64,000 nucleotides of DNA from Pectinophora gossypiella (taxonomy: Eukaryota > Arthropoda > Insecta > Lepidoptera > Gelechiidae). The notes under the pieces were generated by a model. That model had not been told where the DNA came from. It was given only the letters and a program-made list of their open reading frames with translations, and did not search any database. The DNA lies in the NCBI RefSeq assembly GCF_024362695.1, contig NC_065415.1:10457438-10521437 (forward strand), read 5' to 3'. Positions 1-9,350 of this stretch are shown here, one piece after another (the stretch's first letter is position 1; each line of letters starts with the position of its first letter). Both the position numbers and the translations under genes were made by a program.

Positions 1-764
1 TTTTGATGAATGACTGAGCTCAATGTGATTTATTTATTTGGCAATACCCCTACAAATACACTGATAAAGGCTACAATTGATATAGACGAGCTCGATGCCG
101 TCAGTTTAAGTAAATTGATTGATGGCCGCACTTGGGACGTAATCTTCATCCTTCATTCGGTTCTCGTTTAGTTTAGTCCGAAAATTGCCACTGACAAATT
201 TCTTTTCTAAAGTTTACGAGTTCTGTTCAAGCGTTGGCTTTGTTCTAATAAGGTAGCTTATCGTGTTTTAAATTCCTTTGTTAATTTATTTAGATCGTGA
301 AACGGATCTTTAGTTTTTTCACTATCGTTTATACATTTATATTCATTCATTTTAAACTTTGTCTTTTAAGATGCGTCTGTAGATAGATTTTGTTAATCAC
401 ATCGGCACCAAATTACTTGTACTTACGTTTTATATTGGATTTTTTATTATTTGCTTCAAGCTCTTGAGCATACGAAAACTAAAGTACTCGTAAAGCTGGA
501 AAGGAAACTTTATTTAAACAGCTTGAAAAACTCTCATCAACCGGTCACACAATTTGTTCGAATTAGACTCATTTGAAAGGCACTCCAGGGTACGGCTACA
601 GAGGGATCGGAGCAAATGAAAAGCTGCGATCAAGCCTCGTTTTCGTGATATTCGTCGGTAGATAATAGACATCGTTAGTCCGACACGATCGTCGTTCTGG
701 GGCGTTACTTTTTCAAGTCATTGAGTCAATCGTTTATCACGGGCCTGTTGTGTGAACTTCCATC
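1..764. other. Unannotated sequence upstream of the possible first exon
   Basis: I see no ORF of note and no recognisable repeat here. If the ATG at 765 is real, the last 150-200 bases would be 5' untranslated sequence. An arthropod-initiator-like TCAGTT lies at 101-106, but I find no correctly spaced TATA box or downstream promoter element, so no promoter is called. Confidence 0.3.
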
Positions 765-784
765 ATGGATTTGGGAGAAATGGA
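765..784 (+). CDS. Possible short first coding exon ending at a splice donor
   Basis: An ATG in a good initiation context (CATCATGG) opens a frame reading Met-Asp-Leu-Gly-Glu-Met plus two bases. It is followed at once by GTATGT, a good insect splice donor, so the exon would end in phase 2. The DNA just upstream is less AT-rich than most of the window and could be a 5' leader. If this is right, the gene runs on the plus strand and much or all of the following 63 kb could be its first intron. I do not recognise a protein from six residues, and no matching downstream exon is visible. ATG plus GTATGT within 20 bases can arise by chance, so this is a candidate only. Confidence 0.25.
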
Positions 785-908
785 GTATGTTTTTCAGGAT
801 TTTGAGTTTTATATTTAGATATAAAATGTACTCGATGTCACGAGTGAGGGCAAATTTCGTCTTTATTTAAAAGTAATTAAATTAAGTGATTTGTAAAAGA
901 TTAATTGT

Positions 909-1247
909 GGCCCCGCTTCCTGCAGACACCTCTAATTTTATTTTAAGTTATACCAGTCATTTTCTTATGCACCGAAAAGGAAAGGGTCGGATGGTTGACA
1001 ACTATGAATTTTAAAATGAATGAATAACCCGGGTGAATAAAATAGGCATCTCGCTGATATGCAACCCGTTTGACGTTTGCTGTCAACATAATTCTCAATG
1101 TAAAATTTTTAGTATTCTGCCTAAAATTGACGTGTGTTCCATAAATTTTATGCCTGTCGATTACTCGTCTCTTTCCTTTTCGGCGGATAAGAAAATGACA
1201 GGTATAACTTAAAATAAAATTAGATGGTGTGTACAGGAATCAGCACT
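909..1247. mobile_element. Palindromic MITE, family 1, copy 1
   Basis: The left end (from GGCCCCGCTTCCTGCAGACA) and the right end (to TACAGGAATCAGCACTC) form imperfect terminal inverted repeats. These continue inward through TAATTTTATTTTAAGTTATA, GTCATTTTCTTAT and the CGAAAAGGAAAGG stretch. A second nearly full copy lies at 8055-8412 in the opposite orientation, and a damaged copy at 19032-19203. No coding capacity is seen, so this is a non-autonomous DNA-transposon-like element. The superfamily is unknown because no clear target-site duplication was found. Confidence 0.75.
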
Positions 1248-1252
1248 CGTAT

Positions 1253-2040
1253 AACAAACCTTGACCGAAATTATAGAGGTACCTACTAGTTGCGGTATAA
1301 CGCGAACAAAATCGTCGTCATTACGAAGTTTTTACGTGAAAATTATTGCACAGGAAGCAATAACTTTTACAATAAAGTCTCGTTTTTACTGCTAAGCCTT
1401 TACATCCTTTATTAAGCGGAGGAGGCAATATTTAATAAGCTCTCACCAAGATTAAGGAAGGTTTTAATTAAAATCTTTTAAAATAAGATTCTCCATTCCA
1501 TTCCACCCCTATTCTTATTTAGGGCAGTCATTCAGTCGTCAGCCTCATTAGTCGAGGTAACTGGTCCAAAAATCGCCAGAGTCATTTCCTTCCTGGACGG
1601 GTTACGTACGAAAGATTTCCATTTTTACTTAATCCATCAAGAAAAAAATCATAAATTATTCTACTTCATTATTTATTTAGAACGAGGTTCGGGCGATCAA
1701 AGCATAATGTAAATGATAGCATATTGTTAAATGATGGCGATGTTTTAAGCATTTTTATATCATTTTCAGTAGTAGTATACCTATTATCAATGTCATATAG
1801 TTTAGTCCAGTGAGATATTACCCCCTCCCCCACCCCCTATTGCCGCCTATTGTGCTTATGTTTTTATTCGTATGTTTATGTCCTTAGTATCATTGACTGA
1901 TTGATTGACAATAAATTCAGTTCGTCAAATAAGTCAAGTAATTTTATAACACGATTTTTTTATATATTTTATTCTCGTCGTACAGCGCATTAGGCCACAC
2001 TGTAATGTTGTACGAACCTTTATAAATTAATTAATAAAAA
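1253..2040. other. No gene or repeat recognised
   Basis: Low-complexity AT-rich DNA with a C-rich run at 1823-1840. No ORF, RNA gene or repeat family was recognised. Confidence 0.5.
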
Positions 2041-2041
2041 C

Positions 2042-2236
2042 AATGATATATTAAAATGTATACATCTACATGAAGTGTGCAGTGGAATCTGCTGCTCTAG
2101 AATTACATGGCTCTCTCTCTCTCTCTCTATTTAAGAGCTGCGCTCTTGTCGGTGGAGTAACCGCATAATTTGATATATTAAAATGTATACCTACATGAAG
2201 TGTGCGGTGGAATCTGCTGCTCTAGAATTACATGGC
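2042..2236 (+). repeat. Two-copy direct repeat (about 70 bp) with a CT microsatellite between
   Basis: The stretch beginning GATATATTAAAATGTATAC and ending CTCTAGAATTACATGGCT occurs at about 2044-2111 and again at about 2173-2236, differing by small changes. Between them lie a (CT)n run at about 2110-2127 and the dispersed motif TATTTAAGAGCTGCGCTCTT (2128-2147), which is related to 47281-47330 and 50355-50395. This looks like a tandem duplication of about 130 bp in which the second unit lost the CT run. Confidence 0.8.
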
Positions 2237-2269
2237 TACGTCTCCTATAAAACTGTGATTACAAAGACG

Positions 2270-2530
2270 TCTTAGGCCAATGATGACCCTCAGCGCTCCC
2301 CATGTGTCCGACTAATCTTCTTCTTCTTCTATCGTGTGGGTTGTGAGGTGGATTACCAACCCCATCAACCTTGGTGTCAGGGTTACTATTGAGCCGCCAA
2401 AGGTCCCTGACATGACTCGTGTAACGACTACTTACTTACATCAGTAAGTAGTAATCGGGACCAACAGCTTAACGTCCGAACAATTAGTTGATGCCATTTC
2501 CGGCAAATCTACAATAAGTCACGACACAAA
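2270..2530 (+). mobile_element. LINE 3' tail (family P) split by a SINE
   Basis: The left part (to about 2316: CCCTCAGCGCTCCCCATG, TGTCCGACTAAT) and the right part (from about 2474: AGTTGATGCCATTTCCGGCA, AATCTACAATAAGTCACGAC) are the two halves of the retrotransposon 3' end that is intact at 27088-27371. A family B SINE sits between them. Nesting shows that the LINE inserted first. The 3' end is followed by ACAAAAATATG, possibly a decayed poly(A) tail. Confidence 0.75.
2317..2473 (-). mobile_element. SINE family B, 5'-truncated, nested in a LINE tail
   Basis: On the minus strand this copy starts inside the SINE core (CGTTAAGCTGTTGGTCCCGA) and runs through the family B tail to a GAAGAAGAAG terminus. 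The near-identical 11-mers GTCCGACTAAT (2306-2316) and GTCCGAACAAT (2474-2484) flank it and fit a target-site duplication. The full-length relative is at 51489-51833. The SINE would have been copied by a LINE's reverse transcriptase; it encodes no protein. Confidence 0.75.
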
Positions 2531-2946
2531 AATATGACGTAAAAGGAGTATAAAATGTTCTACTTACATAATGATTGCACTATAGTAGTGAAATGTAAAA
2601 AAAAATACTCCAAACATTAAAGTTGTTTAAGTGATCACGTATAATGAATATAGCTTGATATATATGCCTCTTAAACACTTTAAAGCAAATATAATAATCA
2701 AGTACTTACAAAGAAACTATCTATCTCCCAAGCGTTATCCTGTTTTTCACAGGGTCCGCTTACATAGAAACAAAATTATTTAAATATTTTTGTTGCTATC
2801 CAACGGAGCACTTAAGAAGATTTGAAAGCTCCTTTGTAGACCCACATTTTTTTATAACGTAGTCATAATGCTTAAAATCTTTTCCTTATAAAAATACGCT
2901 ATGTATAATGTAAGAATAATACGGCCTATTTTTATACCAATTTTAA

Positions 2947-3092
2947 GTACAACATAAACAGACTATATACGTCCTAATACTGGGCGCAGGCCTCCCCTCA
3001 ATCAACCGGAGGGAGTATGGAGGATACTCCACCACGCGGCTCCACTGCGGGTTGATGGAGGTATTTTACGGCTTATTAGCCGGGACCAATGG
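2947..3092 (-). mobile_element. SINE family A tail, 5'-truncated
   Basis: Reverse-strand copy of the tail that ends in ATATAGTCTGTTTATGTTGT, matching the full-length element at 42211-42546 (shared GGTTGATTGAGGGGAGGCCT). The 9-mer CAATTTTAA flanks it at 2938-2946 and 3093-3101 as a likely target-site duplication. The copy ends within GCCATTGGTCCCGGC of the core, so head and most of the core are missing. Confidence 0.8.
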
Positions 3093-3159
3093 CAATTTTA
3101 AATAATGATTATTAAAAAGTTAAGATTTTCGCAGATAATTTATCTTTTGTAAATTATAA

Positions 3160-3240
3160 CATAAACAGCCTATAGCCGTCTCACTGCTGGACACAACCTT
3201 CCCCTCCATCGACCCGAGGGTTTATGGAATATCCTCCAGT
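3160..3240 (-). mobile_element. SINE family A tail, decayed
   Basis: ACATAAACAGCCTATAGCCG followed by a divergent version of the CTGCTGGGC-AGGCCTCCCC-GG stretch marks an older, more diverged tail of the same family as the copy 70 bp to its left, in the same orientation. No flanking duplication was seen. Confidence 0.6.
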
Positions 3241-3366
3241 TACTTCTGCTTTCAGTCAGTATAACATGAGAAAAGTATTTTTGTTTTTATAGCACTTATC
3301 CGTGCTTAGGAAAACTCACAAAAAGAAAATTAAATCAAAAAATATTTTTTTGAACCCGCTGCTCTG

Positions 3367-3505
3367 ATCAACCCGGGACGAGCGTGTTAACCAATACATT
3401 AGATTTCTCTCTTCACATTAAGAAGGAGGAGATGATGGTGTAATGGTAAACACGCTCGTCCCGGGTTGATAAGAGCCGCGTGTTCAAATCCCGTCCCGTA
3501 ATTTT
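3367..3505 (+). repeat. 22-bp perfect inverted repeat with a tRNA-like segment
   Basis: ATCAACCCGGGACGAGCGTG continues to TT at 3388. Its exact reverse complement occupies 3449-3470, leaving a 60-bp spacer. The right arm lies inside a segment with an A-box-like TGGTGTAATGG (3437-3447) and a B-box-like GTTCAAATCCC (3482-3492), so it is probably a tRNA-derived SINE head. The inverted copy may come from a second, oppositely oriented fragment. It is not called as a functional tRNA, since no complete cloverleaf is seen. Confidence 0.6.
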
Positions 3506-3827
3506 ATCTATATAAGAAAAGTACTTACCCTTACGTTGCGTTAATAGGTTTGTATATTTACATTAGTCCATTGCCTGTACTGGTTACAAATTAAAAAATA
3601 AACCTGATAAAAGAGCAGTATCAATCATTAAATTAACTCAGTTCATTTCGCTTATCGGAAAAGTGTAGTCAGCATTCGAAAATCAATTATCTACCCCTCT
3701 CCTTCCGGGATAGACGTTACAATCTAATTGACTTGCCAGTTTATCATTTTCCTCTTTACATCCTTCGGTCTCCTGTTGGACTGCGGGAAAAACGAAAAAC
3801 ATAGGTATAGTCCGTTCAGCTGCTTAT

Positions 3828-3905
3828 CGTCTCGAGTATGTCGTAAAGGTCGATGACCAGCTTCACCAACCCTGATATCAGGGTTATTAGACTAGTCAAA
3901 GCCTT
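3828..3905 (-). mobile_element. Possible decayed SINE family B tail
   Basis: The stretch TTCACCAACCCTGATATCAG with GGTTATTAGACTAGTCAAAGCC resembles the family B tail (CATCAACCCTGGTGTCAGGG then TTACTATTGAGCCGCCAAAG), but with many differences. No flanking duplication is visible. Confidence 0.35.
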
Positions 3906-5264
3906 CATTAAAGTGTTGGTCTAACTAAGTACGTGGATACTTTGACCACGTAACGTCAGGCTTCAGAAACACAGAAACGACTTTATAAAAATAAATAAAT
4001 AACTCCTTTTATAATAAGCAAAATGTCCTTAAGTTTTTATCTATTAATAGTACTTCCAGTAATTAATATCTTAAAATGTACCCAATTTATTTACTTACCT
4101 ATTTATAAAGCAATTTTAAGTAAAGATGCAAAATTAATTTTACAACATTTCCCTATTGAATTTGCCTTGATCGTCAAATTTCCTTCAGTTTTAAACGGAA
4201 TTGAAAATTAAGTTTTAAAGTCATCTGACGCAATAAATTGGGCTGGAAATTATAATGGGCAATAAGAATTCGATAGCATCCTTATCAACACTATTAGGAA
4301 GTCTTTCACTTCCTATTTTTAACTTTGGTATCCTTCAACATCATAGCTTAATTAGTTAATGTTCCAATTGAGATAGAAAGAACTCATTTTAGTTTATCTC
4401 AAAGTAGATCTTCAAGAATTCGAACAAGATCTTCTTTCGGATGACAAAGTAAAATCAGGAGTCGCTAAGACACACAGAACGGCTTCTTTTAAAAATAAAC
4501 ACGGCACACGGAAATCCCGGTTGTTCATTCTCATTTGAGGTGAACATGACTAAGTTTTCAAGATACACGGCTTTCCGCAGTGGCCTTTCGGAAATTCGCC
4601 TTCCTTCATATTTATTCTCCACATAAAACTCCTCAAAAATATATTTTGCGAACAGCGTTGAAAGCGGAACAGTCCACTTTTAATAATTAAAATCTGCCTA
4701 AATACAACGAAAGCATGTTTTACAAGATGGCCGCTGTTAACCGTCATTAACCTCGGATTCTAAATTTAAACGACCCTAAGCTCCGCCCAGTGCGAAAAAG
4801 CATTAAAGGACGTTGATACTCGATACAAAACTACTGTTTCGTATTAGCTTACGTCATAATTAGGCAAAAATGAAACGGGAGCCGAGTTTGGGCGTGACTG
4901 TGGAACGAGGGGTCTCGGGCAAAAACCGCAAGGCATGACTCAGGATTATGCTGTTACATCTCGAGCTCTTTATAAGTCTGTCATAATTGTAACAAATGTT
5001 TTGTTTGTATTTTAGACGGCTTCGTTTGCTTCTGTTTACACTATGATTACTATCAAATAAAACTCAATTAGATGATTCATATTACCTATGGGAATGTAAA
5101 TGTGTATATAATAAACAAATATCTGTGAACCTACTGTCTACTTCCGTTTAATTGCGGTGGAGGTGAGTGGGGTATGGTGCGCTGAAGCCAGGAGCTTCGT
5201 GTGCGAGTTGGGGCGACACCACAGGAATAGTAGTGCGGTTCCCCGTTCAGAATTGTACTTGGTG
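3906..5264. other. No gene recognised
   Basis: Only short open frames occur (up to 65 codons), none with recognisable domains or splice context. No repeat family found elsewhere in the window was spotted here. Confidence 0.5.
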
Positions 5265-5267
5265 TAA

Positions 5268-5591
5268 TGGTGCTCCCACACTGCCGTTAGAAAATGTTTA
5301 ATAACGTTAGTAAACATTTGTTAGCAAACATTTAATCACAAATGTTAAAATAATTTTTCATGTTAGAAAATGTTTAGTAATGTTAGTAAACATTTTATAA
5401 CAAAACAAAAACGAAAGGTGAAACCAAACTGCGAGCCAATACTAGATGTTATAAAATGTTTAAACATTTTCCATCAATTTAACATGTAACAGTTTCTAAC
5501 AAAATGCAACAATTGTTAACATTTGTTAGTAAATGTTTTGGTGTTATAAAATGTTTACAAACATTTTCTAACGGCAAGTGTGGGAGCACCA
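5268..5591. mobile_element. 324-bp MITE with TAA duplication and AATGTTT repeats
   Basis: The ends TGGTGCTCCCACACTGCCGT and ACGGCAAGTGTGGGAGCACC(A) are near-perfect terminal inverted repeats extending into TTAGAAAATGTTT / AAACATTTTCTAA. TAA flanks both sides (5265-5267 and 5592-5594), which fits the 3-bp TWA duplication of PIF/Harbinger-type transposons. The interior is packed with AACATTT and AAATGTT in both orientations, so the whole element can fold on itself. It encodes no transposase and would need one in trans. Confidence 0.8.
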
Positions 5592-5594
5592 TAA

Positions 5595-6240
5595 CGCAGA
5601 ACGCTGGCTATTCAACGTGGAAACGCAGCCAGTGTTATGGGTACATTTGGGCCAGGTACAATAGCAGGCGGACTTTTGCGGTTTAGTTTGACTGTTAATT
5701 GTATATAATTTATTTTACTTTTAATTTTATTTTTGTATTATTCTTTATTTTGTTCGATTAGGCCATTTCTTTACTGTAACTGTTTTGTTTATGGTGTACG
5801 TTTTGTCTTCCGTAGTAATCGGGGAGGAATATGGTTGTAGACTTTTGAACTTACCCTATCTAGATTCAACGTAATATGTGATATTTATTTTTTTGATACA
5901 GTCATGTGCGTTTTCGATACTAACCTGTGAACTGACGTGCGTGTATGAAGCGATCGATGAATGTGGAGGAAGCAAGATGCTGGGATCGAAGCAAATGGGA
6001 TCCAAAAATCTATTTACCCCGTTGTATGTCATAATATGCTTTCCTACTTTAGCACATATATAGATACCAACACACCTATTTCCCGTTGTGGTAGGCAAAT
6101 AACACGGTATTTCACTTGCTACGATCTTGACACATCGCTTTATCTTCCGCCACACTCATTAAAATCATCATACGTGCTCGCTGGTTTAGTATTTCTTTGA
6201 AACATCCTCAATTCGTTCATTATAATTTGCCTCGGTCTTT
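5595..6240. other. No gene recognised; possible LINE-like codons just right of the MITE
   Basis: One plus-strand frame at about 5599-5710 reads a segment with IQRGNAASVMGTFG, which reminds me of retrotransposon polymerase C-termini, then stops. I cannot confirm this from memory. Overlapping frames on both strands at 5856-6200 (61-99 codons) show no domain. Confidence 0.3.
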
Positions 6241-6242
6241 CT

Positions 6243-6378
6243 CATAACATAAACTCACGATAATATCCACATTGTTGATGTTAGAGATACATCTATCTAT
6301 GAACTATGTATCCACACCTCACCGAGCTTTCTGTTAAACCAAAGGTGATGAGCGTATCGCCATCTATAATGGCCTGTC
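6243..6378 (-). mobile_element. Retrotransposon-type tail, family Q
   Basis: CACACCTCACCGAGCTTTCT with GTTAAACCAAAGGTGATGAG is the reverse complement of the sequence at 15046-15172 (ACCTATCACGTTGGTTTAAC, AGAAAGCTCGATGAGGTGTG). Two opposite-strand copies in one window show an interspersed repeat. A plus-strand CATAACATAAACTC start corresponds to a TTATGTTATG-like 3' terminus, as at the other copy. Confidence 0.65.
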
Positions 6379-6964
6379 TCATAAAACACTATAGTATCAA
6401 AACCTTTCGTTTCCACAAAGTACCTACGCAAAATCGACCGTGACCTTCACTTCCCGAAGCTGTCAATAGGTCATTAATTCTAAAATCCAAAAAGAGTGAC
6501 CTTGTGCTAATGGCGATTAATCCAAACAATATTGCTGTCCTAGCAACGTGGCGGGGGCAGGTCGACACCGACACGTAGAATGTCCCGATGATTAATGGGG
6601 GAACTGGGCGGGCCATCCCGAATCAGATGCACGTGACGTACCAGGATAACGGCCAAATAATATTTTACTAGAGCCAAGTACAAAATTATGGGTTCGCGTC
6701 CAAAGTGGACGTGGTCATTGGATTGGTTTTTTACCGTCTGTCTTGGGTGATTGAAAGATGTGGTCTCGCGCGCATCATGCATCTGCTTCAAATATCGTTT
6801 TATCTATATTATGTTGGTTGATGCGTTTTTTATCATTTCATAGGTAATTTAAAAAATATATTATTCAAATTGTCCACTCATTAGAAACACATACCAAGAA
6901 GAGTAGTTGCAGGTTGTTATTATGACAAATGAATAACAGTTGTAAGTTTTTTTAATTTACAGTT
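6379..6964. other. No gene recognised
   Basis: Short minus-strand frames (75 and 83 codons) overlap here without recognisable features. The moderately GC-rich part at 6540-6790 may be more of the neighbouring LINE or another old element, but I cannot assign it. Confidence 0.35.
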
Positions 6965-7798
6965 ATGAGCAATATCATATGCCTACGTATGGACGGCACT
7001 CGTTTGCCCAGGCAGGCCATGTTGAGCCAAGTTGCGTTCGCCAAACGGGGAGTAGGACGACCAGTGCTGCGTTTCAAAGACTACGCAAAACGCGATATGT
7101 TTGCGTTTGGTATCGATTGTGGCACTTGGGAAGATCAGGCTTCACGTATCTCTAAGGATTGTGAAACGCATGACAAGGCTTGGTTTCTTCATTTAGCTCA
7201 AAAGCGGGCAAAGAGGCATAATCAGGGTGGCCACCTAAGGCTGCCCCCACATTGGGCGTTGGCCGAGCGTACGCGTTTCCTGAGCGTGCTGCCGGCGTCG
7301 GCGCGGCGCGGGCGTCGCGTCAGCGCGCCGTCTGTGGGGCGCGGGCTTCGCGTTGTCCAGCGCCGCACAAGCGCTGCGTGAACGCCGCGCAGACGCCGCG
7401 CTTACGTCGCGTTCCACGGGCGACTGACTGACTGACTGAGATGCTAGCGGGCGCGGGGGGGAATGTGTGCGGGGGGCACGGGCGGCCGAACGCCCGTGGA
7501 ACGCGACGTAAGCGCGGCGTCTGCGCGGCGTTCACGCAGCGCTTGTGCGGCGCTGGACAACGCGAAGCCCGCGCCCGCAGACGGTGCGCTGACGCGATGT
7601 CCGCGCCGCGCCGACGCCGGCAGCACGCTCAGGAAACGCGTACGCTCGGCCAACGCCCAATGTGGGGGCAGCCTAAGTGTAACCGACTCACAATTTGCGT
7701 GTCGAAAGTGCGGCCAAATGTGTCGTTCCAAGATCGGTCTATTTAGCCATAAGCGGCGTTGTTGTGCCCCTACGACAGATGCTGTTTTAATCATCTGA
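6965..7798 (+). pseudogene. 3' end of a LINE reverse-transcriptase ORF, split by a foldback element
   Basis: The left part (6965-7239) encodes a motif of the kind found at the C-terminal end of LINE endonuclease/reverse-transcriptase proteins: an RMDGTRLPRQ start, then KRGVGRPVLRFKDYAKRDM and a DCGTWED stretch. The right part (7678-7798) encodes a zinc knuckle C-x2-C-x12-H-x3-C (7700-7762, around CRKCGQMCRSKIGLFSHKR), followed by a stop at 7796. The 433-bp insert between them is flanked by CTAAG. Reading across a single CTAAG keeps the frame: codon AGT is made from 7238-7239 plus 7678. Everything upstream of about 6965 (endonuclease and polymerase domains) is absent, so this is a 5'-truncated dead copy. 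The LINE clade is uncertain. Confidence 0.8.
7240..7672. mobile_element. GC-rich 433-bp foldback element
   Basis: Arms at 7240-7422 and 7491-7672 are inverted copies with only a handful of differences; both outer ends are GCTGCCCCCACATTGGGCG. The 68-bp centre holds (ACTG)4 and G-rich sequence. CTAAG lies directly outside both ends (7235-7239 and 7673-7677). Because GG/CC at the ends is ambiguous, a 3-bp TAA duplication with GGCTGCC ends is equally possible and would suggest a PIF/Harbinger-type transposase. G+C and CpG content are far above the AT-rich surroundings. The open frames on both strands here are by-products of the GC-rich palindrome, not genes. Confidence 0.85.
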
Positions 7799-8054
7799 CA
7801 AAATGTGCAAGGCCTAAAGATGACTTTAGAACCCTGTCGCATCAATAGAATATGTTGAAGTATTACTTTCTAAAACTAGGAGACATATCAGTTTCCGTGA
7901 GATCAGTTTATGAAAAAAGGTATTGTGAGATGGTAATAAAGTGTATAGACATTTATGTTCGTGACGCTTGTACCCTCTCCCCAGTTGATTGAAGAGACGC
8001 CTGTGCCCAGTAGCACAAATTCTTTGCATAATAAGGTAACAATGTCAATACAAT

Positions 8055-8412
8055 GGTGCTGATTCCGGTGCACACCATCTAAGTTTATTTTAGGTTATAC
8101 CTGTCATTTTCTTATCCGCCGAAAAAGAAAGGGACGGATAATTGACAGGCATAAAATTTATGGAGGCACACGTCAATTTTAGGCAGAAATTAAAAAAAAT
8201 CGAGTCCAAAATTTTATTTGGCCAATAACCCGACAGACAGCAGACGTCAAACGGATCGCATATGAGCGAGATGCTTATTTAATTCGACCGTCTTATTCTT
8301 TCATTTTAAAATAAACAGTTGTTAATCACCTGTCCCTTTCCTTTTCGGCGAATTAGAAAATGACAGGTATAACTTCAAATAAAATTAGGAGATGTCTGTA
8401 GGAATCGGGACC
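8055..8412. mobile_element. Palindromic MITE, family 1, copy 2
   Basis: Runs from GGTGCTGATTCCGGTGCACA to TAGGAATCGGGACC. It contains the same arm sequence as 909-1247 (GTTATACCTGTCATTTTCTT, ATCCGCCGAAAA) and the same centre (CATAAAATTTATGGA, AATTGACGTG in reverse), in the opposite orientation. The arms pair imperfectly. No protein is encoded. Confidence 0.78.
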
Positions 8413-9143
8413 ATTACTACACAAACAATCTGTTATATGTGTAATATCAGTGTCTATTGATCTATAAAGACATCTAAGACATACAGCTGGGCCGTTTTAT
8501 AAACATTGTGTTTTGTTTACCCTACATTATAAGGCCTACAATGTTGTTTATTCGACCAAGGCCCAAAGTTCAAGGCAAACATTAAGTAAACAAATGGATC
8601 AAGGACGTTACGTTAAACTATTGGACAGATGTCGGGTAAGGACTTAAGTATCAAGGGATTTACTTGCCTTATCTAAACACCGTCTCAGGGGACAGAACCA
8701 TTAAATCCAGGAGTGAGCCAGGTTAACTGGATACAATTAGGTATATAAAACAATCTTCTAAAACCACTTCATTAATTCTAGCTGACGCGTGACATGGGCT
8801 AAACAGATTATAGTATAAGTAGGTACCTATTTTATTTATGGTATCGGATAAATAAAAATTGAATGATAATAGAATTCATATTTTAGTAAGGTATTAAAGT
8901 TCAAAGCAGCATTATCATGCTTTTGACCAAACTTCCCTTGGTCTGGTCAAAAGGTTCACGGTTGTTGAAAACTCAAAAAGTCACCTTTACAAGTTTTCCT
9001 GTGTAGCTCCGTAGTTTACCCTTCAATATCCGGGTAAAGAAACCAGTTCTGGGTCAAACGCCTGCCGAGATTTCACCAGTTAGGAAAGAAAATTTTATTT
9101 TATTAACTATTGAACAGAGGCTAAGCAAGTATAGTATACTAGT

Positions 9144-9350
9144 TATAAAATTTTGTCACGGTCATTTTGTCGATATAATAATGTCGTTTTGTCGATCGGT
9201 GTTAATATGTGAACCCAAATAAAGCATGTCGTTCTGACAAAATACTAACAAAATCACTTGTCATGTATGTTAGGGAAAACAACAAACTTATCGATTTCGA
9301 CAAAATTTATTGAATCGATTGATAATTTTATCACGTTGAGCATGATAGCC
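9144..9350. mobile_element. MITE, family 2, one end missing
   Basis: The right terminus TTATCACGTTGAGCATGATA-GCC (9326-9350) and the interior (GTTAGGGAAAACAA, CTTATCGATTTCGA) match the complete element at 20518-20745 in the opposite orientation. The left inverted terminus is lost: the match begins at about TTATAAAATTTTGTCACGGT. No coding potential. Confidence 0.7.

Noticed and set aside
7444..7845. Long overlapping frames on both strands (60-133 codons), rich in Arg, Ala and Pro
   Set aside because: They result from the CpG-rich inverted repeat, where stop codons are rare. Only the outer LINE parts have protein similarity.
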